NCBI RefSeq assembly: GCF_003600355.1
Contig: NZ_CP032416.1
Location: 2,686,183 to 2,750,182, forward strand
Direction of reading: 5' to 3'
DNA: 64,000 bases
From: Clostridium fermenticellae
GTDB taxonomy: Bacteria; Bacillota; Clostridia; Clostridiales; Clostridiaceae
Position numbers and translations under genes: made by a program
In this document: one piece after another, positions 40,181-48,469 of the stretch
Layout: each line of letters starts with the position of its first letter
Numbering within the stretch: position 1 is the first letter of the stretch
The notes under the pieces: generated by a model
What the model was told of the DNA's origin: nothing
The model's database searches: none
The model's input: only the letters and a program-made list of their open reading frames with translations

Positions 40181-41557
40181 GTGTCGTTTGATTTTATTAA
40201 AGATAAGGATAAAACAATACATTTTATAGGAATTGGTGGTATAAGTATGAGCGGCTTAGCTCAAATTCTACTAAACAGAGGTTTTAAAGTTTCTGGATCA
40301 GATATTAAGACTTCACCAATTACCGATAATCTATCATCACTTGGTGCAAAAATTTATATTGGTCAGTCTGAAAGTAATATAAAAAGTAATATAGATTTGG
40401 TAGTATATACAGCAGCTATATCCAATGATAATCCTGAATATGTTAAAGCACTATCTTTAAATATTCCAGTTATGAGCAGAGCTGAATTATTAGGTTATAT
40501 AATGAAAGGTCATAAATATAATGTAGCTGTAGCTGGAACACATGGTAAAACTACTACCACTTCTATAATTTCGCATATATGCCTTCAAGCTAATCTGGAT
40601 CCAACTATATTAGTCGGAGGGCAGCTCGATGCAATAAACGGCAATGTACGTTCAAGCAACAGTCAATATTTTATAACTGAAGCATGTGAATATAAAGCTT
40701 CCTTCTTAAAATTTTTTCCATACATTGGCGTAATACTGAATATAGATGCAGATCATCTTGATTTTTATAAGGATATAGATGATATCCAAAATGCTTTTAT
40801 TAAATTTGCAAAACTTATCCCTAAAAATGGTTATCTAGTATGTTTGGCTGAAGACCAAAGAATGAATAAAGTAATATCTGAATCAAATTGCAATGTAATA
40901 ACATATGGTATAAATAAAGGTGATATCACATGTAAAAACGTGGAATTCAATAAAAAAGCATGTGCTTCATTCGATGTATATAAAAATGGGAATCAACTTA
41001 TGCATGTTAAATTAAATATTCCAGGTAAACACAATATACTAAATACATTGGCAAGCATTTGTGTTGCATTTTGCCTTAACATATCTAATGAAAGTATAGT
41101 TAGGGGTATTGCAAATTTTAAAGGTACCCACAGAAGATTTGAAATTAAGGGTATTAAATCCGGTGTCACTGTAATAGATGATTATGCACATCATCCAACA
41201 GAAATTAAAGCCACTTTAAGTGCAGCAAACAATTATCCGCATAAGAGAATTTTCTGTGTCTTTCAACCACATACCTATTCAAGAACTCTAAATCTATTTG
41301 AAGAGTTTACAAAAGCATTCGATAATGTCGACGAACTTATACTAGCTGATATATATGCTGCAAGAGAAAAAGACACTGGTGTCGTTAGCTCAAATTCTCT
41401 AGGAGATGAGATAAGAAAACGAAATATAAAATGTTCTAACTTTCATAATTTCGAAGACATTTTATCATATTTAAACAAGAATTTAAAAGACGGAGACTTA
41501 CTTCTCACCGTTGGTGCAGGTGATATATTTAAAGTGGGTGAAATGTATTTAAAATAA
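40181..41557 (+). CDS. murC: UDP-N-acetylmuramate-L-alanine ligase
   Basis: Adds L-Ala to UDP-MurNAc, the first peptide step of peptidoglycan precursors. GTG start at 40181 with AAAAGGAG ten bases upstream. The 458-residue product shows the UDP-binding Rossmann motif [17 protein letters not shown], the ATP loop [11 protein letters not shown] (about residue 115), EACEY, and the C-terminal ligase region [10 protein letters not shown] with FQPHTYSRT. It is divergent from purR across 299 bp. Confidence 0.98.
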   Translation: MSFDFIKDKDKTIHFIGIGGISMSGLAQILLNRGFKVSGSDIKTSPITDNLSSLGAKIYIGQSESNIKSNIDLVVYTAAISNDNPEYVKALSLNIPVMSRAELLGYIMKGHKYNVAVAGTHGKTTTTSIISHICLQANLDPTILVGGQLDAINGNVRSSNSQYFITEACEYKASFLKFFPYIGVILNIDADHLDFYKDIDDIQNAFIKFAKLIPKNGYLVCLAEDQRMNKVISESNCNVITYGINKGDITCKNVEFNKKACASFDVYKNGNQLMHVKLNIPGKHNILNTLASICVAFCLNISNESIVRGIANFKGTHRRFEIKGIKSGVTVIDDYAHHPTEIKATLSAANNYPHKRIFCVFQPHTYSRTLNLFEEFTKAFDNVDELILADIYAAREKDTGVVSSNSLGDEIRKRNIKCSNFHNFEDILSYLNKNLKDGDLLLTVGAGDIFKVGEMYLK

Positions 41558-41638
41558 TATAATTAACAACATTTAAGTGCGTAAAATACCTCTAGTATGG
41601 TAATAATATTATTAATTACCTTATTGGAGGTGTTTTTC

Positions 41639-41953
41639 ATGAAAAATTTTCTAATGTCTGCTGGTATAGATATCGTATTTATTTTTGTATCATATTTTCT
41701 ATTTAGAGAAATAATCAGGGGTCCGATACGCCATAAGATGTACGAAAAACTCTTTAGCTCATTTGCTAAATTTATTATTACTATTTTTTTACTGTCTATA
41801 ATAATAACCTCTGCTGCAGCATATATTCTTTATAAAACAAGATATCTAACATATATAAACATAATAGCATCTGCACTCGTATCAATATTAGTTGGTTTTC
41901 TCATATCATTGGTACCAACTAGAGGTGTGGATGATGAAAAAGATAAAATCTAA
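41639..41953 (+). CDS. Small integral membrane protein, unknown function
   Basis: A 104-residue protein from ATG 41639 (GGAGG eight bases upstream); the frame opens at 41597 but lacks a site there. Three hydrophobic segments (about 6-22, 42-62 and 71-92) and a charged C-terminus (TRGVDDEKDKI). I recognise no domain. It sits 82 bp after murC on the same strand, and a small membrane protein is often found at this place in clostridia. A cell-envelope role is only a guess from context. Confidence 0.7.
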   Translation: MKNFLMSAGIDIVFIFVSYFLFREIIRGPIRHKMYEKLFSSFAKFIITIFLLSIIITSAAAYILYKTRYLTYINIIASALVSILVGFLISLVPTRGVDDEKDKI

Positions 41954-41984
41954 TTTAAATAAATTATTCAAAACCTTATTAATT

Positions 41985-42245
41985 TATAGGGTTTGTGATT
42001 CTAAGCTTAACTTAGCTTCTAGCCGGGATTTCTAAAATTCAGGCACATTAAAAAATTTTGTAGTAAGTATTAGCGAGGCGTTCTTGAAAGTTTTAGTAGA
42101 TTTTATATGTCTGAGCGCAGCGAGTTTATAAAATCTGCTTAGACTTTTATGAACGCAAGCTTACACTTACTAGAAATTTTTTACGTAACGTATTTTGGGA
42201 ATCCCGGCTGGAGCATAAGTTAAGCTTTCATTTACAAACCCTATA
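41985..42245. repeat. 261-bp imperfect inverted repeat (long hairpin element)
   Basis: The two halves (about 41985-42108 and 42126-42245) are complementary over most of their length with bulges. Matching blocks include TATAGGGTTTGT/ACAAACCCTATA, AAGCTTAACTTA/TAAGTTAAGCTT, AGCCGGGATT/AATCCCGGCT, TAGTAAGT/ACTTACTA, GGCGTTC/GAACGC and AGATTTTATA/TATAAAATCT. The centre is CTGAGCGCAGCGAG. No open frame of note lies inside. The shape suggests a non-autonomous mobile element or a structured RNA. Together with short AT-rich flanks it fills the 360 bp between the membrane protein and tRNA-Pro. Confidence 0.85.
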
Positions 42246-42313
42246 TTTTATAATTATTTTTAACATTAAGTATTGATTTTTTAATAGCTATGGTATAAAA
42301 TAGAATAGTATTT

Positions 42314-42389
42314 CGGGGTGTGGCGCAGATGGGAGCGCGCGTGGTTTGGGACCATGAGGTCGCAGGTTCAAGCCCTGTCACCCCGACCA
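42314..42389 (+). tRNA. tRNA-Pro (TGG)
   Basis: CGGGGTG acceptor paired with CACCCCG, D-arm GCGC/GCGC, anticodon loop TTTGGGA (anticodon TGG), T-arm GCAGG-TTCAAGC-CCTGT, encoded CCA. C1-G72 is typical of bacterial tRNA-Pro. Confidence 0.96.
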
Positions 42390-42402
42390 TGTACTATTTA
42401 TA

Positions 42403-42434
42403 AAAGAAGTAAACTAAAGTTTGCTTCTTTTTTT
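42403..42434 (+). terminator. Terminator after tRNA-Pro (TGG)
   Basis: AAGAAG-T-AAACT and AGTTT-G-CTTCTT pair around a two-base loop, followed by eight T. Confidence 0.9.
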
Positions 42435-42506
42435 TATCAATTCCACTTGACATATTCATCTATAATTGCTAGATTATAATTGTAACAATTTAATATCATA
42501 ATTTAA

Positions 42507-42582
42507 CGGGGTGTGGCGCAGATGGGAGCGCGCTTGCTTCGGGAGCAAGAGGTCGCAGGTTCAAGCCCTGTCACTCCGACCA
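42507..42582 (+). tRNA. tRNA-Pro (CGG)
   Basis: Nearly identical to the upstream tRNA-Pro outside the anticodon arm. Anticodon stem CTTGC/GCAAG, loop TTCGGGA (anticodon CGG). The acceptor CGGGGTG/CACTCCG has one G-U pair. CCA is encoded. Confidence 0.95.
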
Positions 42583-42583
42583 T

Positions 42584-42616
42584 GCGGAGTGTTCTTAAAG
42601 GACTCTCCGTTTTTAC
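42584..42616 (+). terminator. Terminator after tRNA-Pro (CGG)
   Basis: CGGAGTGTTC pairs with GACTCTCCG with two imperfections, followed by TTTTT. Confidence 0.75.
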
Positions 42617-42628
42617 CTGGCTTTTATT

Positions 42629-42656
42629 GGGAATAACTTAGTGTTATTCCCTTTTT
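42629..42656 (+). terminator. Second, perfect terminator hairpin downstream of tRNA-Pro (CGG)
   Basis: GGGAATAAC-TTAGT-GTTATTCCC is a perfect 9-bp stem followed by TTTTT. It has no gene of its own; it either backs up the first terminator or ends a lost gene. Confidence 0.8.
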
Positions 42657-42817
42657 CATTTTTAATCGTACATCCGTTTTCTGGATACTTGAACAATGTT
42701 CTGACACAGTAAAAGCTCTGATCCAATTTTAATAAATGGTAAAGATCAAATACTATAATGATACTTGAAAACAAAATTGAGTGTCAGAATTTTTCTGATT
42801 TATTGACTTCTATGTTT

Positions 42818-42852
42818 AATAAGTATAATATGTTATACAAATCATACTTATT
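42818..42852. promoter_or_regulatory. Nested palindromes before the AbrB-like gene
   Basis: AATAAGTAT (42818-42826) and ATACTTATT (42844-42852) enclose a second palindrome GTATAA-TATG-TTATAC (42823-42838). A TTGACT about 15 bp before a TATAAT lies in the same place. It is a likely operator-promoter region, possibly bound by the AbrB-like product. Confidence 0.5.
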
Positions 42853-42869
42853 GAATTTGGAGGATAGAT

Positions 42870-43082
42870 ATGAATACAAAAAAAGAAAAATATGCTTGGA
42901 CAGTTACGGTTGGTGAAAAGGGGCAAATTGTGATTCCAAAACAGGCAAGAGACATATTCAACATCAAGTCAGGCGATACACTAATCATACTTGCCGACAA
43001 TAAAAAAGGCATTGCTATTCCGCCTAAAGAAAGCTTTACCGAGCTTGCTGCAAAAATCTTTGCAGATAAGTCGGAGAATTGA
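42870..43082 (+). CDS. AbrB/SpoVT-like DNA-binding protein
   Basis: A 70-residue protein, essentially one swapped-hairpin AbrB domain: WTVTVGEKGQIVIPKQARDIFNIKSGDTLIILADNKKGIAI, followed by a short helical tail. Similar small proteins are autoregulators or antitoxin-like partners. TTGGAGGA precedes the ATG. It overlaps the translation region of the following acyltransferase gene (ribosome site inside its last codons), so the two form one unit. No toxin gene follows, which argues against a MazE-type antitoxin. Confidence 0.88.
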   Translation: MNTKKEKYAWTVTVGEKGQIVIPKQARDIFNIKSGDTLIILADNKKGIAIPPKESFTELAAKIFADKSEN

Positions 43083-43084
43083 CA

Positions 43085-44158
43085 ATGAGAAAGCATTACT
43101 TAGACAATATCCGCTGGGTTACTGTTTTGCTGGTTCTGGTTTATCACGTTTTTTATCTGTTCAACGGTGTAGGTGTGCTCGGCGGCATCGGCAGCTTTTC
43201 GAAAGTACAGTATCAGGACGCCATGCTGTATTTCGTATACCCGTGGTTCATGGTACTATTGTTTCTGATTGCCGGAATCAGCTCCCGGTATGCATTGGAG
43301 CATCGGAGTCATAAACAGTTTATGAAAGACAGAACCGTGAAGCTGCTTGTTCCATCCACCCTCGGACTCTTCGTGTTTCAATGGATGGTTGGTTACTTCA
43401 ATATAAAGATCGGTGGTGCATGGAATACGATTCCAGCATTCATCCGCTACCCAATCATGGCCATTTCCGGTATTGGCCCGTTATGGTTTATCCAGATGCT
43501 GTGGGTGTTTGCATTGCTGCTTGTGCTGATTCGGGAAATCGATTCTAATGATAATTTTTATATGCTCTGCGGAAAGTGTAATCTTTTCGTGATTCTGCTT
43601 CTTTTCCTTCCCCTCTGGGGAGCGTCACAGATTCTCAATATGCCGGTTATTACGACTTATCGCTTCGGTATTTACTTTGCTGCATTTTTGATCGGTTATT
43701 TTATATTCTCTCACGATCGAATTCAAAACAAAGTGCAGAAAATTCACCTGCCAATGCTAATGATCGCTGTCGTGATGGGCATCGCTTATACGGTATATTA
43801 TTTCGGTCAGAATTATACTGCCAATGCCTGCCTGAAAAGTATTTTCACTAATGCCTACCTATGGATTGCGATTCTCGCGATTCTGGGCTGCGGGAAGGCA
43901 TGGTTCAACAAAATATCAAAATTTGCAGCTTATATGACAAAATCAAGCTTTGGCATTTACATCGTTCATTATCTTGTCGTTCTTGCCTCTTGTTATTTTC
44001 TGAAGTTCCATACGGTCTTGCCTGCTTTTGCAATTTATTTGATTGCCATTTTCTCAGTCCTTGTCATTTCTCCCGTTTTATATGAGTTGCTAAAGCGTAT
44101 CCCGATTTTGAGATACTTGATTCTTGGCATCCAAAAGAAAAAAATAAAAGAGCAGTAA
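43085..44158 (+). CDS. Membrane acyltransferase, acyltransferase-3 family
   Basis: A 357-residue polytopic membrane protein with about ten hydrophobic helices. The N-terminus YLDNIRWVTVLLVLVYHVFYLFN has the family helix with the conserved His. The family O-acylates cell-surface sugars or small molecules; the acceptor is unknown. ATG 43085 is chosen (GGAG eight bases upstream; a TTG two codons earlier is open). Its codons are clearly richer in G and C than the neighbours (GGC, CTG and ATC are frequent), a sign of recent acquisition. It forms a unit with the AbrB-like gene and ends at its own terminator. Confidence 0.88.
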   Translation: MRKHYLDNIRWVTVLLVLVYHVFYLFNGVGVLGGIGSFSKVQYQDAMLYFVYPWFMVLLFLIAGISSRYALEHRSHKQFMKDRTVKLLVPSTLGLFVFQWMVGYFNIKIGGAWNTIPAFIRYPIMAISGIGPLWFIQMLWVFALLLVLIREIDSNDNFYMLCGKCNLFVILLLFLPLWGASQILNMPVITTYRFGIYFAAFLIGYFIFSHDRIQNKVQKIHLPMLMIAVVMGIAYTVYYFGQNYTANACLKSIFTNAYLWIAILAILGCGKAWFNKISKFAAYMTKSSFGIYIVHYLVVLASCYFLKFHTVLPAFAIYLIAIFSVLVISPVLYELLKRIPILRYLILGIQKKKIKEQ

Positions 44159-44161
44159 ACA

Positions 44162-44208
44162 AATGAAAGCCAATTGTAGTTTAACCTGCAATCGGCTTTC
44201 ATTTTTTA
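44162..44208 (+). terminator. Terminator of the AbrB-acyltransferase unit
   Basis: AATGAAAGCC pairs with GGCTTTCATT, with an inner ATTG/CAAT extension, followed by TTTTT. Confidence 0.88.
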
Positions 44209-44601
44209 TTCAGTCTGTAAGATTCCTAACAGGAATTGGTTTCGTTGCTATATGAGATGATTTCTGAAAGTTATTACAATTTACTTGTAAAATCACAGAA
44301 GACATGATCAAATTCAAAATTATACTACCAATAGGTTCTCTAAAAATGTACGGAATTGTCTTCATCTTCTAAGGGTGAAAAATGAGTAATACTTGCCTAT
44401 AAGCAGTAAATCTGATAAGCTACAATCAGTTATGTATCCTAAAAGGCAGTGTTGCTCAAGAAACATGTGATATATTCAGACAGATATAGAATTACATACA
44501 GTATAGAATAAAAAGCTATTAATTATAAATAATAATCTTATGAACAATATAAGACTTTTAATCGTTCTGCTTTAAAAAAATTTGTAAGGATGTGTTTTTA
44601 T
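44209..44601. other. Non-coding gap before the hydrogenase-like gene
   Basis: About 390 bp of AT-rich sequence with no convincing gene, tRNA or long repeat. A 51-codon frame on the minus strand (44210-44365) lacks a ribosome site. The stretch is likely leftover flank of the acquired segment plus the hydrogenase leader; I see no clear promoter. Confidence 0.5.
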
Positions 44602-45948
44602 ATGAAGAAAAATTACAGATCTCTATTTAGATCATTATTGAAAGCTTATTCACAAGATAATTTTGAAAACTATGTAAATCAGCTTTTATCTAAAGATGAT
44701 ATTGATAAAAAGTGTTTAAGTAATGTCATATCATCACTATGCGGTATAGAAATTGATTTCACTAAAGATTTTATGGATGATTTAAAGAAAGCAATATCAA
44801 ATTATAGCCCTGACCAAAAAATAGTTAATAAAGTTAAATTCTGCAAAGCCGAATGTGAAGATTCTAATCATAAAACACTATGCCAAAAATCCTGCCCATT
44901 TGATGCAATCTTTATTAATAAAAGTACTCATAATGCCTACATAGATGAATCAAAGTGCACAGACTGTGGTTTCTGTATTGAAGCTTGTCCTAGTGGCGGA
45001 ATACTCGACAAGGTTGAATTCATACCACTTATTGATATTTTAAAAAGTAACACCCCTGTGATTGCTGCAGTAGCTCCCGCAATTTCTGGTCAATTTGGCA
45101 GTGCAAATATAAACCAACTAAGAAGTGCTTTCAAAAAAATAGGATTTTCTGACATGATAGAAGTTGCTTTTTTTGCCGATATGCTGACTTTAAAAGAAGC
45201 TGCCGAATTTGATTCTCATGTGAAAAATGAAAAAGACTTAATGATAACTTCATGCTGCTGTCCTATGTGGGTTGGCATGTTAAAAAGGGTTTACAGTGAT
45301 TTAGTTAAATATGTGTCACCATCAATTTCACCAATGATAGCTGCTGGAAGAGTCCTTAAAAAATTGAACTCTAACTGTAAAGTTGTTTTTGTAGGCCCAT
45401 GTATCGCAAAGAAAGCAGAAGCAAAAGACAAAGATATTAAAGGAGCAATAGATTTTGTACTTACCTTTTCAGAATTAAAAGATATATTTGATACCTTTAA
45501 TATAAACCCAGAAACTTTAGAAGAGGACATATCCTCAGAATATGCATCTAAAGGTGGAAGATTATACGCACGTACAGGAGGAGTATCAATCGCTATAAGT
45601 GAAGCTATAGAAAAATTATTTCCTCAAAAATACAAATTACTTAAAATAGAACATGCTGATGGAATTAAAGGCTGTAAAGAAATGCTTTCAAAGGCTCAAA
45701 ACGGAGATATAAATGCTAATTTTATTGAAGGTATGGGATGTATCGGCGGTTGTGTAGGAGGTCCTAAAGCATTAGTTTCAAAAGAACTTGGAAAAGAAAA
45801 GGTAGATGAATTCGCAAACAATTCATCTATAAAGGTAGCTATTGACAGCACATGTATGGCAGAAATATTAGGCAAAATAGGAGTAGAATCAATAGATGAC
45901 TTCAAAAACCGCAGCAAAGCAACAAAATTATTTGAAAGAGAATTTTAA
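44602..45948 (+). CDS. [FeFe]-hydrogenase-like iron-sulfur protein
   Basis: A 448-residue protein starting MKKNYRSLF (AAGG upstream of ATG 44602; the frame opens at 44590). An N-terminal helical region (about 1-85) is followed by two [4Fe-4S] ferredoxin-type clusters (FCKAEC...CQKSCPFDAI and CTDCGFCIEACPSGG). The C-terminal H-cluster domain has diverged signatures: ITSCCCPMW (motif L1), VGPCIAKKAEA (L2, Gly replacing the usual Met before Pro-Cys) and EGMGCIGGCVGGP (L3). The four H-cluster cysteines are kept. This matches the monomeric clostridial subgroup often labelled group B. A similar gene lies near murC in C. acetobutylicum (recalled, not checked). Catalysis is plausible, but a sensory role cannot be excluded. 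Confidence 0.88.
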   Translation: MKKNYRSLFRSLLKAYSQDNFENYVNQLLSKDDIDKKCLSNVISSLCGIEIDFTKDFMDDLKKAISNYSPDQKIVNKVKFCKAECEDSNHKTLCQKSCPFDAIFINKSTHNAYIDESKCTDCGFCIEACPSGGILDKVEFIPLIDILKSNTPVIAAVAPAISGQFGSANINQLRSAFKKIGFSDMIEVAFFADMLTLKEAAEFDSHVKNEKDLMITSCCCPMWVGMLKRVYSDLVKYVSPSISPMIAAGRVLKKLNSNCKVVFVGPCIAKKAEAKDKDIKGAIDFVLTFSELKDIFDTFNINPETLEEDISSEYASKGGRLYARTGGVSIAISEAIEKLFPQKYKLLKIEHADGIKGCKEMLSKAQNGDINANFIEGMGCIGGCVGGPKALVSKELGKEKVDEFANNSSIKVAIDSTCMAEILGKIGVESIDDFKNRSKATKLFEREF

Positions 45949-45988
45949 ATTTATCCAGTATAGAATGGAGGGTGGGGAAAATAATTTT

Positions 45989-46645
45989 ATGTTTAAAAAT
46001 ATAAAGGCTGCTATCTTTGATATGGATGGAACTTTAATAGACTCAATGTGGGTATGGGACAAAATCGATAAAAACTTTTTAAAGAAAAGAAATTTACCTG
46101 TACCACAAGATTTAAAAGAAAACCTGGACAAGTTAGATCCTGATAAAACCTCAAAATATTTTAAAGATACCTTTAATCTAAAAGAAACACTAAAAGAAAT
46201 TGAACAAGAATGGTTTGATACTGCCTGTTATGAATATTCTAACAATGTATCATTAAAACCAGGCGTAAAGGAGTTTTTATCTTTATTGAAAATGAATGGT
46301 ATAAGAATTGCTTTAGCTACAAGTAATTATTCTATATTAGTTGAAACTGCGCTTAAAAAAAATAATATATATAATTTTTTTAATGCAATAGTAACATCAG
46401 ATGATGTTGCCCGCAATAAAAACTTCCCTGATATATATCTTTTTGCTGCAAAAAAATTAAAAGTGCCACCAAAAAACTGTATAGTATTTGAAGATATTCT
46501 ATCTGCAATAAAAAGTGCAAAATCCTGTGGTATGATAGCTGTCGGTGTTCATGATAATTACTCCGAATATGAAAAAACATCTATAATACACAATGCAGAT
46601 AAATATATATATTCATACAATGAGTTAACAAATTTTTTTAAATAA
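45989..46645 (+). CDS. HAD-superfamily sugar-phosphatase or phosphoglucomutase-like hydrolase
   Basis: A 218-residue HAD protein with motif I FDMDGTLIDSM, helical cap, motif II ATSNYS and motif III/IV VFEDILSAIKSAKSCGM. ATG 45989 puts motif I at residue 10, as usual; GGGTGGGG lies about eleven bases upstream and the frame is open further, overlapping the preceding gene. The family dephosphorylates small phosphates; the substrate is unknown. It lies about 40 bp after the hydrogenase-like gene, probably co-transcribed. Confidence 0.88.
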   Translation: MFKNIKAAIFDMDGTLIDSMWVWDKIDKNFLKKRNLPVPQDLKENLDKLDPDKTSKYFKDTFNLKETLKEIEQEWFDTACYEYSNNVSLKPGVKEFLSLLKMNGIRIALATSNYSILVETALKKNNIYNFFNAIVTSDDVARNKNFPDIYLFAAKKLKVPPKNCIVFEDILSAIKSAKSCGMIAVGVHDNYSEYEKTSIIHNADKYIYSYNELTNFFK

Positions 46646-46722
46646 TATTTTATATCACAAACGTAACTTTTTATAAATAGCGCATATATATAATATATAT
46701 ACAATTTACAGGAGGAAGTTTT

Positions 46723-47142
46723 GTGATAGTAATAGCAATTTTATTTTTAATTTTAATAGCAGTAGGTCTTTATTTTTACAGTACATTAAATAACAAACTA
46801 TATGACCAAAAAAAACAAATATTAATGCTGCAGCATGAAAATGATAATTTAAGATATAAACTAAAAAACTTTAATCATAAAAATCCAAAATCAATTATTA
46901 TAAAATATACTGCACCAATATATAATAGCGGGATAACAATAAGGCAATGCAATGTATACCTTGCCCCGATAGATACGAATTCAAACATAATAAATTCACT
47001 TAAGCAAAATACTCGAGTCCTAATACAGGACAGCGCCATCATAGATAATATTAAATGGTTTAGAGTATATTTTAACAGTGAATCAGAAACTAATAATAAA
47101 GGTTGGATCCCTGAAAGTAATGTAAAGGCAAGCAATATATAG
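46723..47142 (+). CDS. Membrane-anchored SH3-like protein
   Basis: A 139-residue protein, GTG start behind GGAGGAAG. N-terminal membrane helix (about 3-20), short coiled coil (about 24-48), then a beta-rich region that looks like a bacterial SH3 domain (KYTAPIYNSGITIRQCNVYLAP...TRVLIQDSAIIDNIKWFRVYF...GWIPESNV). Such domains often bind peptidoglycan or peptides on the outside of the membrane. The closing WFRVYF and GWIPESNV blocks resemble SH3_3/SH3b repeats. The function is unknown. Confidence 0.75.
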   Translation: MIVIAILFLILIAVGLYFYSTLNNKLYDQKKQILMLQHENDNLRYKLKNFNHKNPKSIIIKYTAPIYNSGITIRQCNVYLAPIDTNSNIINSLKQNTRVLIQDSAIIDNIKWFRVYFNSESETNNKGWIPESNVKASNI

Positions 47143-47193
47143 AATACTTGCTGTTTTTACCTGTCTTTTTATATTTAAATGAATAGTATATAC

Positions 47194-47225
47194 TTAAGTA
47201 GTATGAGTATACACGTATTACTTAA
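47194..47225. promoter_or_regulatory. Inverted repeat before the rRNA methyltransferase gene
   Basis: TTAAGTA and TACTTAA, with one further pair inside, lie around a GTATAC centre about 20 bp before the start codon. It could be an operator or leader hairpin; no partner is known. Confidence 0.35.
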
Positions 47226-47245
47226 ATATATAGGGGGGATTCTTT

Positions 47246-48424
47246 ATGACATGCAAATTTTATCTTAAAAAAGGCATGGGAAGAAAATCTGAAAATGGTT
47301 ATCCATGGATTTATCTTAATGAAGTCGCAAGTTATGATGGTGAGTATCAAAATGGTGACATTGTTGAAGTATATAATTTTAAAAATAACTTTATTGCTAA
47401 AGGCTATATAAATAATCTATCGAAAATTCTCATAAGACTGCTTACTCACGATATAAATGAAAATATAGATGAAAGTTTTTTCAAAAAAAGATTACATCAA
47501 GCATGGGATTATAGAAAAAGGATGATCAGTGATACTTCTTGCTGCAGATTTATGTTTGGAGAATCCGACTTTATCCCCGGACTTATAATAGATAAATATG
47601 AGGATTATTATGTAATACAATGCCTATCTTTAGGAATTGATAAATATAAGGATATAATAGTGAAAATACTTATTAATGATTTCAATGCAAATGGAATCTA
47701 TGAAAGAAATGATATAAAAATAAGAAAACTTGAAGGGCTTGACCAGGTAAAGGGATTTTTAACACAACCTTTTGATACTAAAATACAGATCAGTGAATAT
47801 GGTATAAAATACTTAATAGATATAGAAAATGATCAAAAAACTGGATTTTTCTTAGATCATAAAGAAAACAGACAGGCAATACATAGAATATGTAAAGATT
47901 CAACTGTGCTCGATTGCTTTACCCATACTGGATCATTTGCACTTAATGCGGCAGCTGCAGGTGCTAAAAGTGTCCTTGGAATTGATATATCTTGCCAGTC
48001 AATAAATGATGCCAGAAAAAATGCTGAATTAAACAACCTTTCGCATATAGCTAAATTCGAATGTCATAATGCCTTTGATGCACTTCACACTTGGGCCAAA
48101 GAAGGTAAAAAATTTGATGTTGTAATATTAGATCCTCCGTCTCTTGCAAAATCAAAATCAAATATTTCAAGTGCAGTAAGAGGATACAAGGAAATCAATC
48201 TAAGAGGAATAAAAATGGTTAAATCCGGCGGTTTTTTAGTAACATGTTCCTGCGCCCATTATATGGACAAAAGCCTATTTGAGAGCATAGTATATGACGC
48301 TGCAAAAGATAACAAAAGGTTATTAAGACAAGTTGACTTTAGAACTCAGTCCCCTGATTTTCCTATTTTGCCTAATTTCAATGAATCATACTATTTGAAA
48401 TTTTACATATTCCAGGTTATATGA
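47246..48424 (+). CDS. Class I SAM-dependent rRNA cytosine methyltransferase, RlmI-like
   Basis: A 392-residue protein with an N-terminal PUA RNA-binding domain (about 1-75, KKGMGRKSENGYPWIYLNEV), a central EEHEE-like domain (about 80-190) and a Rossmann methyltransferase domain. SAM motif I is DCFTHTGSFALNAAAAGAKSVLGIDIS and the catalytic motif is VILDPPSLAKSKS, with the catalytic Cys region VTCSCAHYM. RlmI methylates C1962 of E. coli 23S rRNA; the exact target here is inferred. GGGGGG precedes the ATG. Confidence 0.93.
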   Translation: MTCKFYLKKGMGRKSENGYPWIYLNEVASYDGEYQNGDIVEVYNFKNNFIAKGYINNLSKILIRLLTHDINENIDESFFKKRLHQAWDYRKRMISDTSCCRFMFGESDFIPGLIIDKYEDYYVIQCLSLGIDKYKDIIVKILINDFNANGIYERNDIKIRKLEGLDQVKGFLTQPFDTKIQISEYGIKYLIDIENDQKTGFFLDHKENRQAIHRICKDSTVLDCFTHTGSFALNAAAAGAKSVLGIDISCQSINDARKNAELNNLSHIAKFECHNAFDALHTWAKEGKKFDVVILDPPSLAKSKSNISSAVRGYKEINLRGIKMVKSGGFLVTCSCAHYMDKSLFESIVYDAAKDNKRLLRQVDFRTQSPDFPILPNFNESYYLKFYIFQVI

Positions 48425-48469
48425 TATTCCATGAATAACTTTATCTATATAAACTGCAAATACAATCCA

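Noticed and set aside
42870-43082. Toxin-antitoxin pair (AbrB-type antitoxin)
   Set aside because: The next gene is a large membrane acyltransferase, not a small toxin such as MazF or VapC.
44210-44365. A 51-codon minus-strand frame (MKTIPYIFREPIG) downstream of the acyltransferase gene
   Set aside because: It has no ribosome site, no recognisable motif and lies in a terminator-flanked AT-rich gap; most likely chance.
42560-44600. Integrative element with attachment-site repeat at tRNA-Pro
   Set aside because: I found no integrase gene and no second copy of the tRNA 3' end downstream, so an att pair is not supported.
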